Source of the DNA: Chlorella sorokiniana
Taxonomy: Eukaryota > Chlorophyta > Trebouxiophyceae > Chlorellales > Chlorellaceae
Direction: 5' to 3'
Length of the DNA: 64,000 bases
Assembly (NCBI GenBank): GCA_025917655.1
Contig: CP084618.1
Coordinates: 868,001 to 932,000, forward strand
Shown: positions 47,901 through 59,660 of the stretch, in pieces
How positions within the stretch are numbered: position 1 is the stretch's first letter
Layout of the letters: each line of letters starts with the position of its first letter
The notes under the pieces: generated by a model
Seen by the model: only the letters and a program-made list of their open reading frames with translations
Database searches by the model: none
Told to the model about the DNA's origin: nothing
Translations under genes and position numbers: made by a program

Positions 47901-50900
47901 TCCTTTGGGCGCCATGCCGCAGCGTGCCGCCCTCCCTCCTTTCGTGCGCATTGTGCAGCAGCCAGCCGCGTTTAAGGCAGCCCTGCGACGCATCGCCTCC
48001 CCCGCAGGGCGATGATGAAGGGCCAGGCGGCTCCGCTGCTCTCCTCCTTCAAGCTCACCTACTACACCGTGCTGAACCTGCTGCGCCGTGTGGAGGACAG
48101 CGGTGCGCTTCGGCGGCCTTGGTTGTGCTTCTTCCTTTCTTTCTTCCCCTTCCCGCCTGCCGCCTCCCGCGTGCCTGCAGCGCTGTCTGCGTGCCTGGAC
48201 CCCTCCGTTTGTTCCTCGTACCAAAGTCCCTCCCTCCCTTGCTGCGTGGTGTTTGGCTGCGGCTGTGCCCTCTTGGGTCAACGCGCTTTCCTCCTCGAAT
48301 CTTTCCACCCTCCATGGCCACCCTTTCCTGCAGCCACCATGGAGTTCGTCATCAGTAAGTCCTTCAGCCAGGTGGGGACAGCCGCTGGCTTGCATGCGGG
48401 CCGCCGCGGGAGACCGCTGGGTTCGACGATGCATACGCGCCTGGGATGCCGTGGGGACCGCATGGGAGCACCCTCGGCAGAGCCTTCTTTACCCCCTTAG
48501 AAACACCGCATCCGCATCCTCCCCACCCCCCTTTAACACACACACACACACTCACCTGCCACCACCCTCCCCTGCAGTTCCAGCACGAGCAGCAGCTGCC
48601 GCAGCTGGAGAGCCGGCTGAAGGCGATAGAGAGCGGTGAGCGGCGTTGGCTCGGCGCAAGCGCTGGCGCTGCGCTTGACTAGGCGTAGCCTCTCTGCGGC
48701 CTCTACGTTTTCCTACAAAGCCTGGCCTGCCGTGTCAGCTGCTGGCGTCCACCCGTCCCACTCGCTGCCCGCGCCGCCGACCCCCACCCTGCCTCCCCGC
48801 ACTAACACATCCCGCAGAGTCGTCTGCCATCTCCGCCGCCACCGACGCCGCCGCCACCGAGTACGCCGCGGGCGGCAGCGCCTGGCGGACGCTCAGGCGG
48901 TGCTGGCCGCCGCCGTCACCCAGCCGCAGCACTGCCTGCACTTCCTGCGGCCGGGCGCATCGTGCGGGTGACGCAGGGTGCGCTGCGCTGCGCTGTGCTG
49001 CACTGAACCGTTATGCGCCACGCTGTTTCGCACTGGGCTGCACCGTGCTTGGCATTCTGTGCTGCGCCGTGCCGTGCTGTGCTGTGTGTTGTGCTGCGCC
49101 GTGTTGTGTTGTTTGTGTGCTGCGCTGCGTGCGCTGAGTGCGCTGCATGCCCTGGCTGGCGGCTCTTGCTGCCACCGTGCGGCGGGCGCAGCTTCTCGCT
49201 GTCGGCAGGGCGGGCGCCAGCGGCGCCATCCCGCCCTTGCCCGGGTGCACCAACGTCACGCCCTCGCTTTTTCGTTTTCTTCCCACTCCTCCCCACTCCT
49301 CTGAGTCTTCCTATCCCGCCCCACACCGCCCGCAGGGGAGCGAGAGTGGGGCTACGGAGTCGTCGTTTCCGCCTTCCGCCGCCAGCAAGCCGACCGGCTG
49401 AGCGGCGCGCAGGGCCCCGCCGCCGCCTACCTCGTCGACACGCTGCTGTGCTGCCGCGGCGGCGCCAACGGCGATGCGCCCGAGCCGGCGCCGCTGGGAG
49501 ATGCGGCGGCAGAGATGCAGGCGGGTTGCTGCGCGGCCGACTGCTTGGACCGCCCGCTGTGGCCAGGCCTCTCCTTGCTTCCCGAAGCCACCCATCAGCC
49601 GCCTGACCGCCAGCCATCCTTCCGTGGCGGCTGTGCTGTGCTTCCAGCTGCCCCAGCTCTTTCTAGGCGCTGACATTATCATGTGTGCTGACAGGCAGGT
49701 GGTGCTGCTGCTGCTGCCGCTGCAGGTGGTGCCCGTGCCGCTGCCGCTGGTCAGCGCCATCTCCACGCTGCGCATCAGCATACCGGCAGACCTGCGGGCG
49801 GCAGAGTCACGCAAAGCGGGTGGGTGGGGCTGTGGGGGCGGCAGCGGCGGCGGCGGCGGCGGCGGCGGCTTGGGGCGCTGCACACGCTCTGCCGCAGATT
49901 GGATAGGCCTCGGTGCTGTCAGGCCCTGCAAAACCATCCTGAGCAACCCTGCAGCCGCCATCGCTGCCGCTGCTCAGCCTTAAAGCGACTCTTCCCTGCA
50001 GTCCATCCTCCTCCTCCTCGGTTCCCGACGAGGCGCCTTGCGCCTGCTTGCTGGCCCCTGCTGCCCTGACGCCGCTACACCCCCGCTTGCCTCCCCCTCA
50101 TCCGCTTCCCTCCCCCGCAGTGCTGCTCACGCTGCGCGAGCTGTGCAAGAAGCACGCCGGCGGCCAGCTGCCGCTGCTGGATCCGGTGGCTGACATGGGC
50201 ATCCAGGGCGACAAGGCACGCTGTGCTGCGGTCCTGCTGTGGTCACGCCGTGCTGCTGCTGAGCCTGCACCAGTCTGGTTGTCGTTCGCCGGAGTCTCTG
50301 CGGTGCCCCTCTCGCCTGGACGCGTTGCCTTCTGGCTGGGTGGCCAACCGCTGCCCGCCCCCCCTCGCCCCCAACACACACCCCTGGTAACAACTGCCTG
50401 CCTGCTAACTCGCCTGGCGGCAACACCCCCTTCCATTGCAGGTGGCGGCGGCGGCGGCGGAGGTGGCGGAGGTGCGGCGAGCGCTGGCCGACAACCTCCT
50501 CTGGCAGGTGCGGCCCGCGCCTGCTCTGCTGCGCTGCGCATGCTGCGCTACAAGGATGGTACGGCCATGTGCCCGTTATTGCGAGCGGGGGCGCGGTTTT
50601 CATTTATACCGTGCGCGTAAACCTCACGCAGCGTGCACACACGCACGCATGGGAACTTGCGGCGCCACCTCCCTCCCTGCCTCTCCTCGCCGCCCCGCAG
50701 GCCGAGCAGGGCGGCGGCGACCCCTCTCAGATTGAGGCGCTGCGGCGCAAGTCTGAGCTGGCGCAGGAGGGCGCCGCCATTCGCAAGCGCATGCGGGAGA
50801 GCCAGCTGGTCAGGTGGGCAGGACAAGCGCAAGCCCAACTGTGTGTTTGTGCACAAGTCCAGCCGCGGCGCCGTGGCCGCCCCCTGGTCCCCGCCCGCGC

Positions 50901-52801
50901 CTTTCGCTGCGACCCTGCGGCCCCGTCAACCGCCCTTTTCCTGCCTGTGCACCCACCGCCGACCTGTGTTCTCCTGCTCGCGGGCCAATCAACCGATGTG
51001 CCAACCTGTTCCCGCCCCTGCCCCGCCCGCCTCCCAATCCACCCACACCCACCCGCTCAAACCCACCTCCACCCCCACCCACCTTCCCCGCAGCTACCAG
51101 CAGGAGAGCCGGCACCGCGCCGCCGTGCTGCGCAAGCTGGGCTTTGTGGACAGGGAGGGGGTGGTGACGCTCAAGGGGCGGGCCGCCTGCGAGATCGACA
51201 CCGCTGGTGAGGGGCGGTGCAGCAGCAGTACAGGGGCTGAACAGCAGCGGTACCGCCCTCCTGCTTCTCTCCCGCGGGACGTCGTGGCTGCAGCTTTGCG
51301 CCGATACGACAGCTGACCCTGCTAACCCTTCTAGTTGCCAGTCAGTCTGCGTATCAGGGTTTGCGGTTGCCTTCCCTGCTGGCTGCTGTAGTCCAGTGAC
51401 AGCAGTCCGCCGCCTCCTCCCACCACCCTTCCTCCACCCCTACCTCATCCATGTCCATCCATAATGGATAGTATCCATATGGAATATGCATAACCCACGA
51501 ATCAACCCACTGCCGTGCAGACGAGCTGGTCACCGTGGAGTTGATGTTTGACGGCACCTTTGGCGGCCTGGACCCCGCGCAGCTCGCCGCCCTCACCTCC
51601 TGCCTCGTCCCCGTCGAGCGCTCCAACGTGAGGGGCCCGCCCCGCTGGGCGCCGTCGCTTCGCGCCTGTCCCGTCCCACGCGCCTGTGTAGCGTCACTGC
51701 AGCCTGGATTTTGTTTCGTTTGTGGCTGGCATCTGTGCTCGCGCGGTGCTTGAGGGTCTGTCTGAGAGGGCCTGCCACCGTGGGCAGAGCCTGCAACAGC
51801 CTGCTCAGCCCTCAGTCAGCCCCCCAGTGAGCACCGCCTTCCCCCGCACTGCTTTCGACGGCTGCAGGAACAGGTGCGGCTGTCGGCGCAGCTGGCGGGG
51901 CGCTGCGGGCGCTGCAGGACGCGGCGCGGCGGGTGGCCGAGGTGTCGAGCGAGTGCAAGCTGGAGGTTGACGCAGGTGGGTTGCGCCTGTTGCGCCATCA
52001 CGCCGCGCTTCCCTCTGCTGCACCCCCTGCTGCACTGCTTCGCTGCAGCCCCTTTCCAGCACGCGCCGAGGGGTGCTGAGCCCCGTCGCCAGAGCCCTGC
52101 CTGCTGGCTGCAAGTCACAACTTGCTGCAACGCGGTGCCCGAGGCGGCGCCTGCGACGACCGTGCAGCCCTTCGCTGGTCGGGCCTGGTCAACACGCCGC
52201 CGCGCTTTCCTCCCCCGGCCCCCGCAGACGAGTACGTGCAGAGCTTCCGGCCCAGCCTGATGGACATCGTGCATGCGTGGGCCAAGGGGGCCAGCTTTGG
52301 CGAGGTGTGCAAGCTGAACGAGGGGATCTTCGAGGGCAGCATCATCAGGTGGGGGAGGCATGTGGGAGGGGCGGGCCCGTTAATGGGTAACGCTCGCAGG
52401 GTTGGGGTGGGTGTGGGGCGGGGGGTATGGTTGTGGGTGGGTGGGGTAGGGGGTGGGGGTGCAGTAGTGTTTGCATTTTAGCGAGGAGGGTGCGAATGCG
52501 TCCTTCCCGCCCGCCCGCTCCGGGGTGTCCCGTCGCCGGCTGCTTGGTACACGCCGCGCCTTTCAGCGCTCTCCTCAACTACCAGACCATCCAGCGCTCC
52601 CTGCCCGTGCCCCCATGCAACCTGCTTCCCAACGAGCGTCCTTCCTCCTCTGGCAGGGCCACCCGTCGCCTCGACGAGCTGCTGAGCCAGCTGGAGCGCG
52701 CGGCGGGGGTGGTGGGCGACACCTCGCTGCAGCAGAAGTTTGCCGCCAGCCGGGAGGCGATACGACGGGACATCATGTTTGCCGCCTCGCTCTACATCTG
52801 A
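41904..52801 (+). CDS. MTR4: MTR4-type DExH RNA helicase (nuclear exosome cofactor)
   Basis: Ski2-like helicase that feeds RNAs to the nuclear exosome within TRAMP. Exons give the family in order: [20 protein letters not shown] (42462-42520), AHTSAGKT split by an intron (42540/42868), [53 protein letters not shown] (about 43850), [92 protein letters not shown], a [20 protein letters not shown] segment, KOW/arch elements ([28 protein letters not shown]), and the helical bundle to [13 protein letters not shown] 52799-52801. An RGG-rich insert precedes the second RecA domain. Two frame slips lie at 48871-48880 and 48953-48955. The start is uncertain: the ATG at 41904 needs another base to join the Ala/Lys-rich exon ending AKKRSLE. 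Confidence 0.93.
48966..49140 (+). repeat. Degenerate GCTGTGCTGCGCC-type simple repeat in an MTR4 intron
   Basis: A low-complexity run of GCTG/GTGCT/TGCGC words with no fixed period fills most of the intron between the exons ending near 48971 and starting near 49336. Similar short patches occur at 43890-43960 and 44814-44860 in other MTR4 introns. Confidence 0.6.
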
Positions 52802-53742
52802 CGCCCCTTGGGTCCTGACCACGTGGGCCACGTTGCGGTCACCCCCAAGCGCGTGTGCGTTTGTTTTTGCTTCGTCCGATCAGCAGAAACACGGTTCCTG
52901 CGCTGAACCGCGCACTCAGGCTCCCGCCACTTGCACTTCAACTGACAGCTGCCCTGGAAAGGGAACACGAGTTCACTCTGACACGGCCCGTGCATAATGA
53001 CGGACTGAGCAGGCAGAGGATTTTGCTGGTGCTGCCCTGCCCTTCCTCGCCACCATGCCTCCCCTCCTCCATCCTTTACCCTGTCCCCTGAACAAGTGCA
53101 CCCCCTGGCTTGTTGGCCCAAGAAAAAGGTGTTGCCTTAGTTGATAAAGGCAGCGGTAGCAGCCCCGACAGACGAGGCTTGTAAGCAGGCTTTCCTCAGG
53201 CAGTCGCTTCCAGTGCAATCAAAGCGCATGAATGCTGTCCCGACTGCAGCTTCTGGTCACCACCATTCCAGCGAGCCTCCGGCCTGCCCCTGCGCCTGTC
53301 TGCGCCGCTCTCCCGCTGCTCCCTTGTCCGTCGCTGCTGCTGCCGCTGCTGCAGGCACAGGCGCCGGCGCCGCCTCGCTGTCTGCCAGCGGTGAGGGCAG
53401 CGGCATGGGCGGCCGGTGGAAGACTTCCACTCCAGGGCGTCCACACGCGCACCACGACTGCAGACGGGGCAGGGGTTGGGGTTGAGGGTGGTGGAAGCTG
53501 TGTTCCTGCGTTGCTTTGCTGGTAATGTCTCTGGCCCTGTGGTGGTCGGGGCCATCAACACAGGCAAACAAGCAAGTCAACAAGCAGATGGCGGGGGAGG
53601 GGGGCGGGGCGCACCCGTGGCGCTGGGGCCTCCGCTGGCATGCACCGCCACCCAGCCTGGGATGCCTGTCGGAGGGCGGGGGAAGGGCCGGGGGGGGGTA
53701 AGGGTTTGTTTGGCTCCTGACTAGCAGCACCAGCAGCACGGC
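52802..53742. other. Convergent 3' intergenic region, MTR4 and NOA1
   Basis: 941 bp between two gene ends facing each other. It contains a plus-strand UGUAA at 53180-53184. I recognise no protein in either strand; the remaining part may include unrecognised C-terminal NOA1 exons. Confidence 0.4.
53180..53184 (+). terminator. Possible UGUAA polyadenylation signal of MTR4
   Basis: TGTAA on the plus strand, 379 bases after the MTR4 stop. The match is right, but the distance is on the long side. Confidence 0.35.
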
Positions 53743-56700
53743 TCATGAGGCGCTGCAATGCCTTCGACCGACGCCCGAGGGCGTAGTTCTGTCTTGCTTG
53801 CTTTCAGAGGAGATGAATGATGGGGGCCGCCTCGCGCAGCAGGGAGGCCTGGATGCAGCAGCTAACACCAGCTGGCCGTGCACTGCCTGGCCCCCCACCC
53901 TTGCTCGCAACACGCCCACGCAATGCACGACGGCCGCCCGCCGCAGCCCACCTGAAACGGCAATGTCGGCGACCGCGCGCGCGCGCCGCCGCCGCCCGCA
54001 CTGCAGGCGCAGCGTCTTGGCGGGGCGGAGGCCGCCGCGGCGTATGACCGACGACGCTCCGAATCCGTGAGGCTCCTCTGCCTCCCCATCCAGGAGGACC
54101 GCCGCCGCTGGCGCCGCCGTCTCTGCTGCCGTTCCCGCTCCAAGTGGTGCTGCTGCTGCGTGTGCTGCTGCTGCCTGTGGTGCAGGTAGTGCTGCCGCTG
54201 CCGTTGAGCTGTCGGCGGCGGCGGCGGCAGCGACTGCGCTGTCGGCCCCGTCGGCCCCTTCGTTGTCGGCTGCCGCCGCCGCCTCCACCGAGGCTTCCAC
54301 CAGCAGCGCCTGGGGCCCGTAAAACACGAGCTCCGTGTCGGGCGGGCAGCTGAGCAGCTGCAGCTTGGCCAGCCCCCCACCAGTAGGTGGCGGCGCCGCA
54401 GCTGCGGGCGGCGCCGCCGCGGCGGCGCTGCTGGGGGCCACAGGCGGCTGCTGTGGCCTCCAGCAGCTCTGAGGGGGAGGGGGCACGTACGGCCGCACGC
54501 GCCGCCGGGGTGCAGCTGCTTGTTCTCTGCGCGAGGAGGAGGAAAGAAGTGAAGCGGAGGGGTGGGCCATGGCAAGCATGTCACCCAAACCACTGCGCTG
54601 CCTTGCACACAGCCCCCAAGCCACGCAAAGCAGGCGCAGGAGTCGGCAGGCACAGGAACGACGCGGCTCAGCGCAGGCCCAGCAGCGCGCAGCAGCGAGG
54701 CACGGGCAGCGGCGGCGGCGGCGGCGGCGCACCTGCGGGAGTGAGCAGGTGGGGCACGCGGTGGTGCAGGTGCAAGCCGGGCGTGTCATACAGCACTCCC
54801 CCGCAGCAAACACCTGCGCAGCGTTGGGGGGTGGGGGGGCGCGTGCGAGATCAAGGTGGCGGGGCAGCAGGACAGCTGACGGCGCGGCGGGAGCACTCTG
54901 GGACCTCCACCTGGGTTCCCCCGGTTGCAGGCCACACGCATGCAACGCAAGCCGCACTCTCGCTCCACCCGCTCGTCATGCTTCCCGACCAGCTTCCTCA
55001 TCGCGTTCCTGCCAGCTTCCTGCCGGCATCTCTATACCCCCCCCCACACACACACACACACACACACGCACCTCCATGGGAATCAGCTCCAGCGTGGTGC
55101 CCGGCATGGCGCTCTCCACAGGCAGGTAGCGCGGCGTGCCGCCGCCGCCGCGTCGTACTGGCGGCTGCTCATCGCAGACATGTCCCTGCGGGACGGATGG
55201 CGGCGTGGAACAAGGGGAAACAATTGGAAAGAGTTGAGGTAGGAGAAGAGGAAACAGTTGGAAAGAGTTGAGGGAGAAGAGGAGGAAACAGTTGGAAGGA
55301 GTGGATGAAAACAGCGGCTCTGCAAAGACAACCGCGCAGAGGGGCTGGATCAAGAGCCGGGGCCGGGGTGCTGCCTGGGCTCATGGCAGGAGGGAGGCCG
55401 CCGCCCGCAGGCGTGCCAGCCCGGTCCCACGCTGCCCCGCTGGCGCGGCGCGGCAGCCCCGCTGCCGGTGCAGTGCGGCTGAGGCTGTACCGCCGGGACC
55501 GTACCGCCACGTCGCCGCACCTGACCAGCGCGCGGATGAAGGCGCTCTTGCCCACGTTGGCGGCGCCCATCACGTAAACGTCCCGCCCCCGCCGCTCCCT
55601 CCGGATGGCCGCCACCGCGGCCGGCACCCCGGCCCCGTGCGGTTGCTGACCTGGCGGGGAGGACACAGAGGAAGGCGCAGTGAGCAGCAAACACAGCTTG
55701 TTTGAGGAACAAATGGTCACATGCAAGAGGGCACAGGGAGGTGGGTTTGACGGCCCCATGAGGGGAGGCTGCCGAGGAAGCAGGAATGAATGGCAGGCCA
55801 GGCAGAAGCAAGCGCCTGGGGCGACGGGCGGGGCCTGCCGGAGCAAGCGGCCAGCAGCAAGCACGGCCTAAGGGCGACGGCAACGGCGCTACCGCCGCCA
55901 GTACGCCCTCAACCTCTCAACCTCCCGGCCAGCCTCTAAAGCGGAAACAACACGGCTGCCCAGCCAGCCGCCCAGAGCGCCCACCAGGTGCGTCGACACC
56001 GCATTGATGCGCTTGAAGGCGGCGGCGGCCTGCAGCCAGGCGGCCACGGCGGCGGGGTCGGCCCCTGGAGGGAGCAGATCCACCTTGGTCCCCACCAGCA
56101 CGATGGGGTTTGCGCCTGGGACGGGAGGGGGGAGAAGGGAGGAGGGGGCCGTGGGGGGGGTTGCTGTGTCATGGCGGAAGGAAAACTGTGGAGGAGGTTT
56201 GGGTGCGGGTTGGAGCAAGAGAAGTGATGACAACAGCGACGCAAAGACGGATGTCAGCCAGCCAAAGGGGGGCAAGCAAGGCGGTGCCAGCCAGGGCGGG
56301 CGGGCAGCAGCTCGGCCTCACCCACGAGCTGCCGCACCCTGCCCAGCAGCGTGCCGGAGGCGTCCAGCAGGTCTGCCAGCAGCACCACCAGCGCGCGCTG
56401 CCCTTGCACCACCCTGCGGAGGGTTGGCAGGAGTGTGGGGAGCGTTGAACAAACAGCACATGAACATCAGGGCATGTGAAGAGCTGAGGAGTTGCGGTTG
56501 CAGAGAGAAACAGCACATGAACATCAGGGCATGTGGAGAGCTGAGGATTTGCAGTTGCGGAGAGGCGGGAGCGTGCAGCGGGTGGCGGACACGCGGCAGC
56601 AGCGGCGGTTCCGAGGCGAGGCGACAAAGGTCGCCGTGGCTGCGCCGTGCGGGGGCGGCGGCCGCGGTACCGTGCCGCACTCACTTCAGCTTCTCCCGCA

Positions 56701-57632
56701 GCTCCTCTGGCGTCAGCAGCAGCTTATCGGTGAAGCCGGTGTGGCGCTGTGCCGCCGCCGGCCCCTGCCCTCCCTGCTCTCGCAGCTGCGCAGGTGCCAC
56801 CGCCGCCCCGCTTGAATCCGCGCCCGCCGCGCCGCCCTCCACTGGTGCAACAGCGCCAAAGTCAGCGACCGCCGGGATCATGGCCCCATTGCTCAGCTCC
56901 TGGCACCTGTCGGGCAGAAGGAAGATGGACAACAAGCCGAAAATGATGGGGCACAACCAAGAACAGGGTTGTTGATAGGCGGCGGCAGGGCCAGCAGGCA
57001 CCGGGTCGCCTGGCGGCCGCCGGTCGCCCTCACAACTCCAGCGCTGCTCCTTCCAACACAAAGGCAGCGCTTGGTGCGCTGCCGATGGCGGCGGCCTACC
57101 GGAGGCACAGCAGCTGGTGCAACTGGCGGCGCCGCAGCTTGGTATCGTACCGCTCCGGCTCCACATAGCCCGCAACCTGTACCGCACACAGGACAGCGAC
57201 AAGTCGCTAGGCACAGCCGCCCACTGCATCCTGAGGTGGGTGCTGCATGCACTGCGTATGCGCATGCATGGTGCCCCGGCAAGGCAGGTTGAGCGGCGCG
57301 CTGGCTGGAGGCCCTTGCAGCGGCGCCCGCAGCGCATCACCCACCTCGGGTTCCGCGATCTGCAGGCGCGTTCCGCAGCCGTAGCAGTTTCCACGCTGGA
57401 ACTGCAGGCCGCCGGGCTGCAGCTGCTCCTCCTCCTCCGCAGGCGCTGGGCCGCCGATCGCCGCCGCGGCGGGCGGCAGGCGGCAGCACCGCCGGCGTTG
57501 TGGCAGCTTTCCGTGCCGATGCCCTCTCTGCTGCTGAACGGAAGATGAATGAAACCCCACGCTAACGCGCTGCGCTACTGTGGACAGGGCCGCGCAAGTG
57601 CAGGGCACAGCTGTGGCCAGCGCCCCCGCCAT
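53743..57632 (-). CDS. NOA1: NOA1/RIF1-type circularly permuted GTPase, probably plastid
   Basis: YqeH-class GTPase; the Arabidopsis homologue NOA1/RIF1 is needed for plastid ribosomes. The ATG at 57630-57632 begins an Arg-rich, transit-like N-terminus, then the zinc-finger-like GNCYGCGTRLQIAEPE (about 57350-57395) and YVEPERYDTKLRRRQLHQLL. LTPEELREKLK and ALVVLLADLLDASGTLL follow. G motifs are in permuted order: G4 IVLVGTKVDLLP (about 56070-56105) comes before G1 VYVMGAANVGKSAFIRALV (about 55530-55580), SAMPGTTLELIPME, then G3 LYDTPGLHLHHRVPHLL (about 54735-54790). The G3 exon needs one base at C5 run 54798-54802. A C-terminal exon has LLSCPPDTELVFYGPQALLVE, a long Ala-rich low-complexity insert and ARAVADIAVSG, which matches the family. 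Beyond about 53960 the frame is unclear, so the end at 53743 is provisional. Confidence 0.88.
55214..55303. repeat. Tandem repeat, about 2-3 copies with GGAAA(C)AGTTGGAAAGAG core, in a NOA1 intron
   Basis: Two to three imperfect copies of a 35-45-bp purine-rich unit, just downstream (on the gene strand) of the exon ending in the CDEQPP-containing stretch. No coding value is apparent. Confidence 0.7.
56451..56564. repeat. 57-bp direct repeat, two adjacent copies, in a NOA1 intron
   Basis: Units 56451-56507 and 56508-56564 differ at only about four positions. The high identity suggests a recent local duplication. Confidence 0.9.
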
Positions 57633-58016
57633 GCCTGCTCTTGGGAGTTGGATATGTTTGATGAGGAGCCTTGCAATATTGAACAATGCATGCTGATGCC
57701 TGGAGGGTCACCTGCTGCATTTGGGGCCACGCAAGAAACCAAGGGCGCAGATGGATGCAAACCTCTGCCCGCGCGCGCCTGTCCACGCCTCGGCGGTGCA
57801 TTCATCGAGTGTTTTGAAGCCGACCGAAGCGGCGCGCTTCGCAGGTTCCGCACCCGCGCACCTCTTTAATCGGGTTCCCAACCGGCGATCGGTGGGCTCC
57901 CGCTCTTCTTCAACCATCCTCGCATCAACCCGGGCGCGGATCGGCGGTCCACACGGTCGCCTGCGCCTGCACCAGCAAAGTTTTGCCGCCGCTGTCGGAG
58001 GCCAGCTCCCGCCGCC
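57633..58016. promoter_or_regulatory. Divergent promoter region, NOA1 and the 58017 gene
   Basis: 384 bp separates two divergent start codons, so a shared bidirectional promoter is likely. I see no TATA box. The pattern TTGCAATATTGAA (about 57670) is the only AT-rich patch. Confidence 0.45.
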
Positions 58017-59660
58017 ATGCCGGCCCAGCAGCAGGCTGCCGCCACGGATGACGCGGCGCGCCCTGTGCTGCCCACCAGCACTGGGGCGCGCACCGGCTTC
58101 ACCCGAAGTGAGCGGCTCGGCCGGCGGCGACGCTGCCGCTGAGCACCGCGCCGCGCTCGCGCCGCCCTCGCCGGCCCGCCGCCCCCTTCCTGTTCTGCCT
58201 CGCCCACTTGACCCAGGCGCTTTGCTCTCCGCTTTTTCCTTATGTCTGCAGCCCCTTCAGGCGTGGCCCAGGGCACGCGCGTGACTTACGACGAGCTGGG
58301 CAAGCTGGGGCTGCACAAGGCTCTGGATGAGTACTACAAGGCAAGTTGAGGGGGAGGCGGGGCGAAGGCAGGGCGCGGGCGGGGGCGGACGTGCGTGTGT
58401 GAGTGCGCGCGGGCGGGAATGATGTGAATGGGTGATCGGTATGGAACGCCGTTTTGTGGGGAGCCGGCTGTGCTGGGTGCTGCTGCACGGGCGCGGGTGT
58501 TGGGGCAGTGACGGGGTGGAGGGCGGAGCGCTCCTGCAGCTGTCTGCTGCTTCCTTTCATCGGTCGCTCAGCACCGATCGGCTGGCCAGGATGGTGCGCC
58601 GCGTCCTGCGACCGGCGACTGGCTTCACAAAGTTGCCTGCGCGCCCCCCCCCCCGCCGCCGCCTGCAGTTGTCGGCCAGCCAGCGCAACATGGGCCTGTG
58701 CGGCGGCAAGGGCGGCAGCCCGCCAGCGTGCCTCTGCCGCCTGCTGTCCCGCCTGCTGGCGCCGCAGCTGCCCGCCGCGCTGGCGCCGCCCGCCCTGGCT
58801 GGCGCCCTGGGGGCGCTGCTGTACGCAGCAGCCTGGCTGCTGCACGCCAGCGCGCCGCTCACGCTGCCGCTGGCCCTCTGGCTGCTGTTTGCGGCAGACG
58901 GGCGGCCGGCGCTGGCGCCCGGCCCGCTGGCCGCCGCCCGCGGCGCTGCACCCTGTTGCCGGCAGCGGCGCAGCAAGGCTGCAGGCAGCCGCCGCGCGCT
59001 GCCCCGCGCGTCTCGCGGCCCGCCGCCGCAGCGCTGCTGGCGCTGCTGCTGCTGGCGCTGCGCGCGGCCGAAGGGGCGCTGCTTCGCCGCCGGCAGCGGC
59101 GCGTCGAGGCCTCGGCCCGTGCCGTGACGGCGGCGCAGGTGCAGGCGCGCTACGCGGGCTGGCGCCTGCCGGGCGCTGGACGACGGCGCCGCCGCCGCCA
59201 CGGATGCTGGGGCCGCCGCCGCCGCGCCAGCTGGCGGCGGAGCTGCGCGCTGAGGTGGAGGGCGCGTGGCGCAGCGTGTTTGACTCGCCACCGCCGCCGG
59301 AGCTGACGGGCTGCCCGCAGGGTGAGGGGGCTGCGCTGCCGTACGCGCGCTGTGCACTCTTGGGTCACTGGCGGCAGCGTGCCCCAGGCTCGGCACCTCC
59401 CCTCCACCTCCCTCCCACTTACGATCCCGGTCAGCGACCAAACAAAGCCTGACACGGCAAGCTGCGCAGTGCTGTCATGATCTGCATGTTGCAACGTCGG
59501 CTCCCCCGCTTTCTTCCTGCGTGCAGGCATCTCTCAGGCTGTGGCCAAGCTGTGCTCCGAGACCGGCGTGGAAGCCCCCACGGCCGGCGGCGCCGCCGGC
59601 GTGGCGGCGTGCCAGCTGGCGGCGGTGCGCCGCGTGAAAGCGGAGCTGGGCATCGCTTGA
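58017..59660 (+). CDS. Unknown protein, probably with two membrane segments
   Basis: I do not recognise this gene. The ATG at 58017-58019 gives a polar start (MPAQQQAAATDDAARPV), then an exon reading GTRVTYDELGKLGLHKALDE YY K. That exon ends at AAG|GCAAGT, a near-ideal GC-type donor. The next exon starts after CTGCAG with LSASQRNMGLCGGKGG and holds a hydrophobic stretch (ALGALLYAAAWLLH ... LPLALWLLFAA, about 58800-58895). After a frame change comes a second one (AAALLALLLLALRAAEG, about 59020-59070), then LAAELRAEVEGAWRSVFDSP and a last exon with GISQAVAKLCSETGVEAP, AACQLAAVRRVKAELGIA and TGA 59658-59660. At least two frame changes are needed in the central exon, so that part may be mis-joined. 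The outer exons look real: phases agree and both are acidic to mixed, unlike GC noise. Confidence 0.55.
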
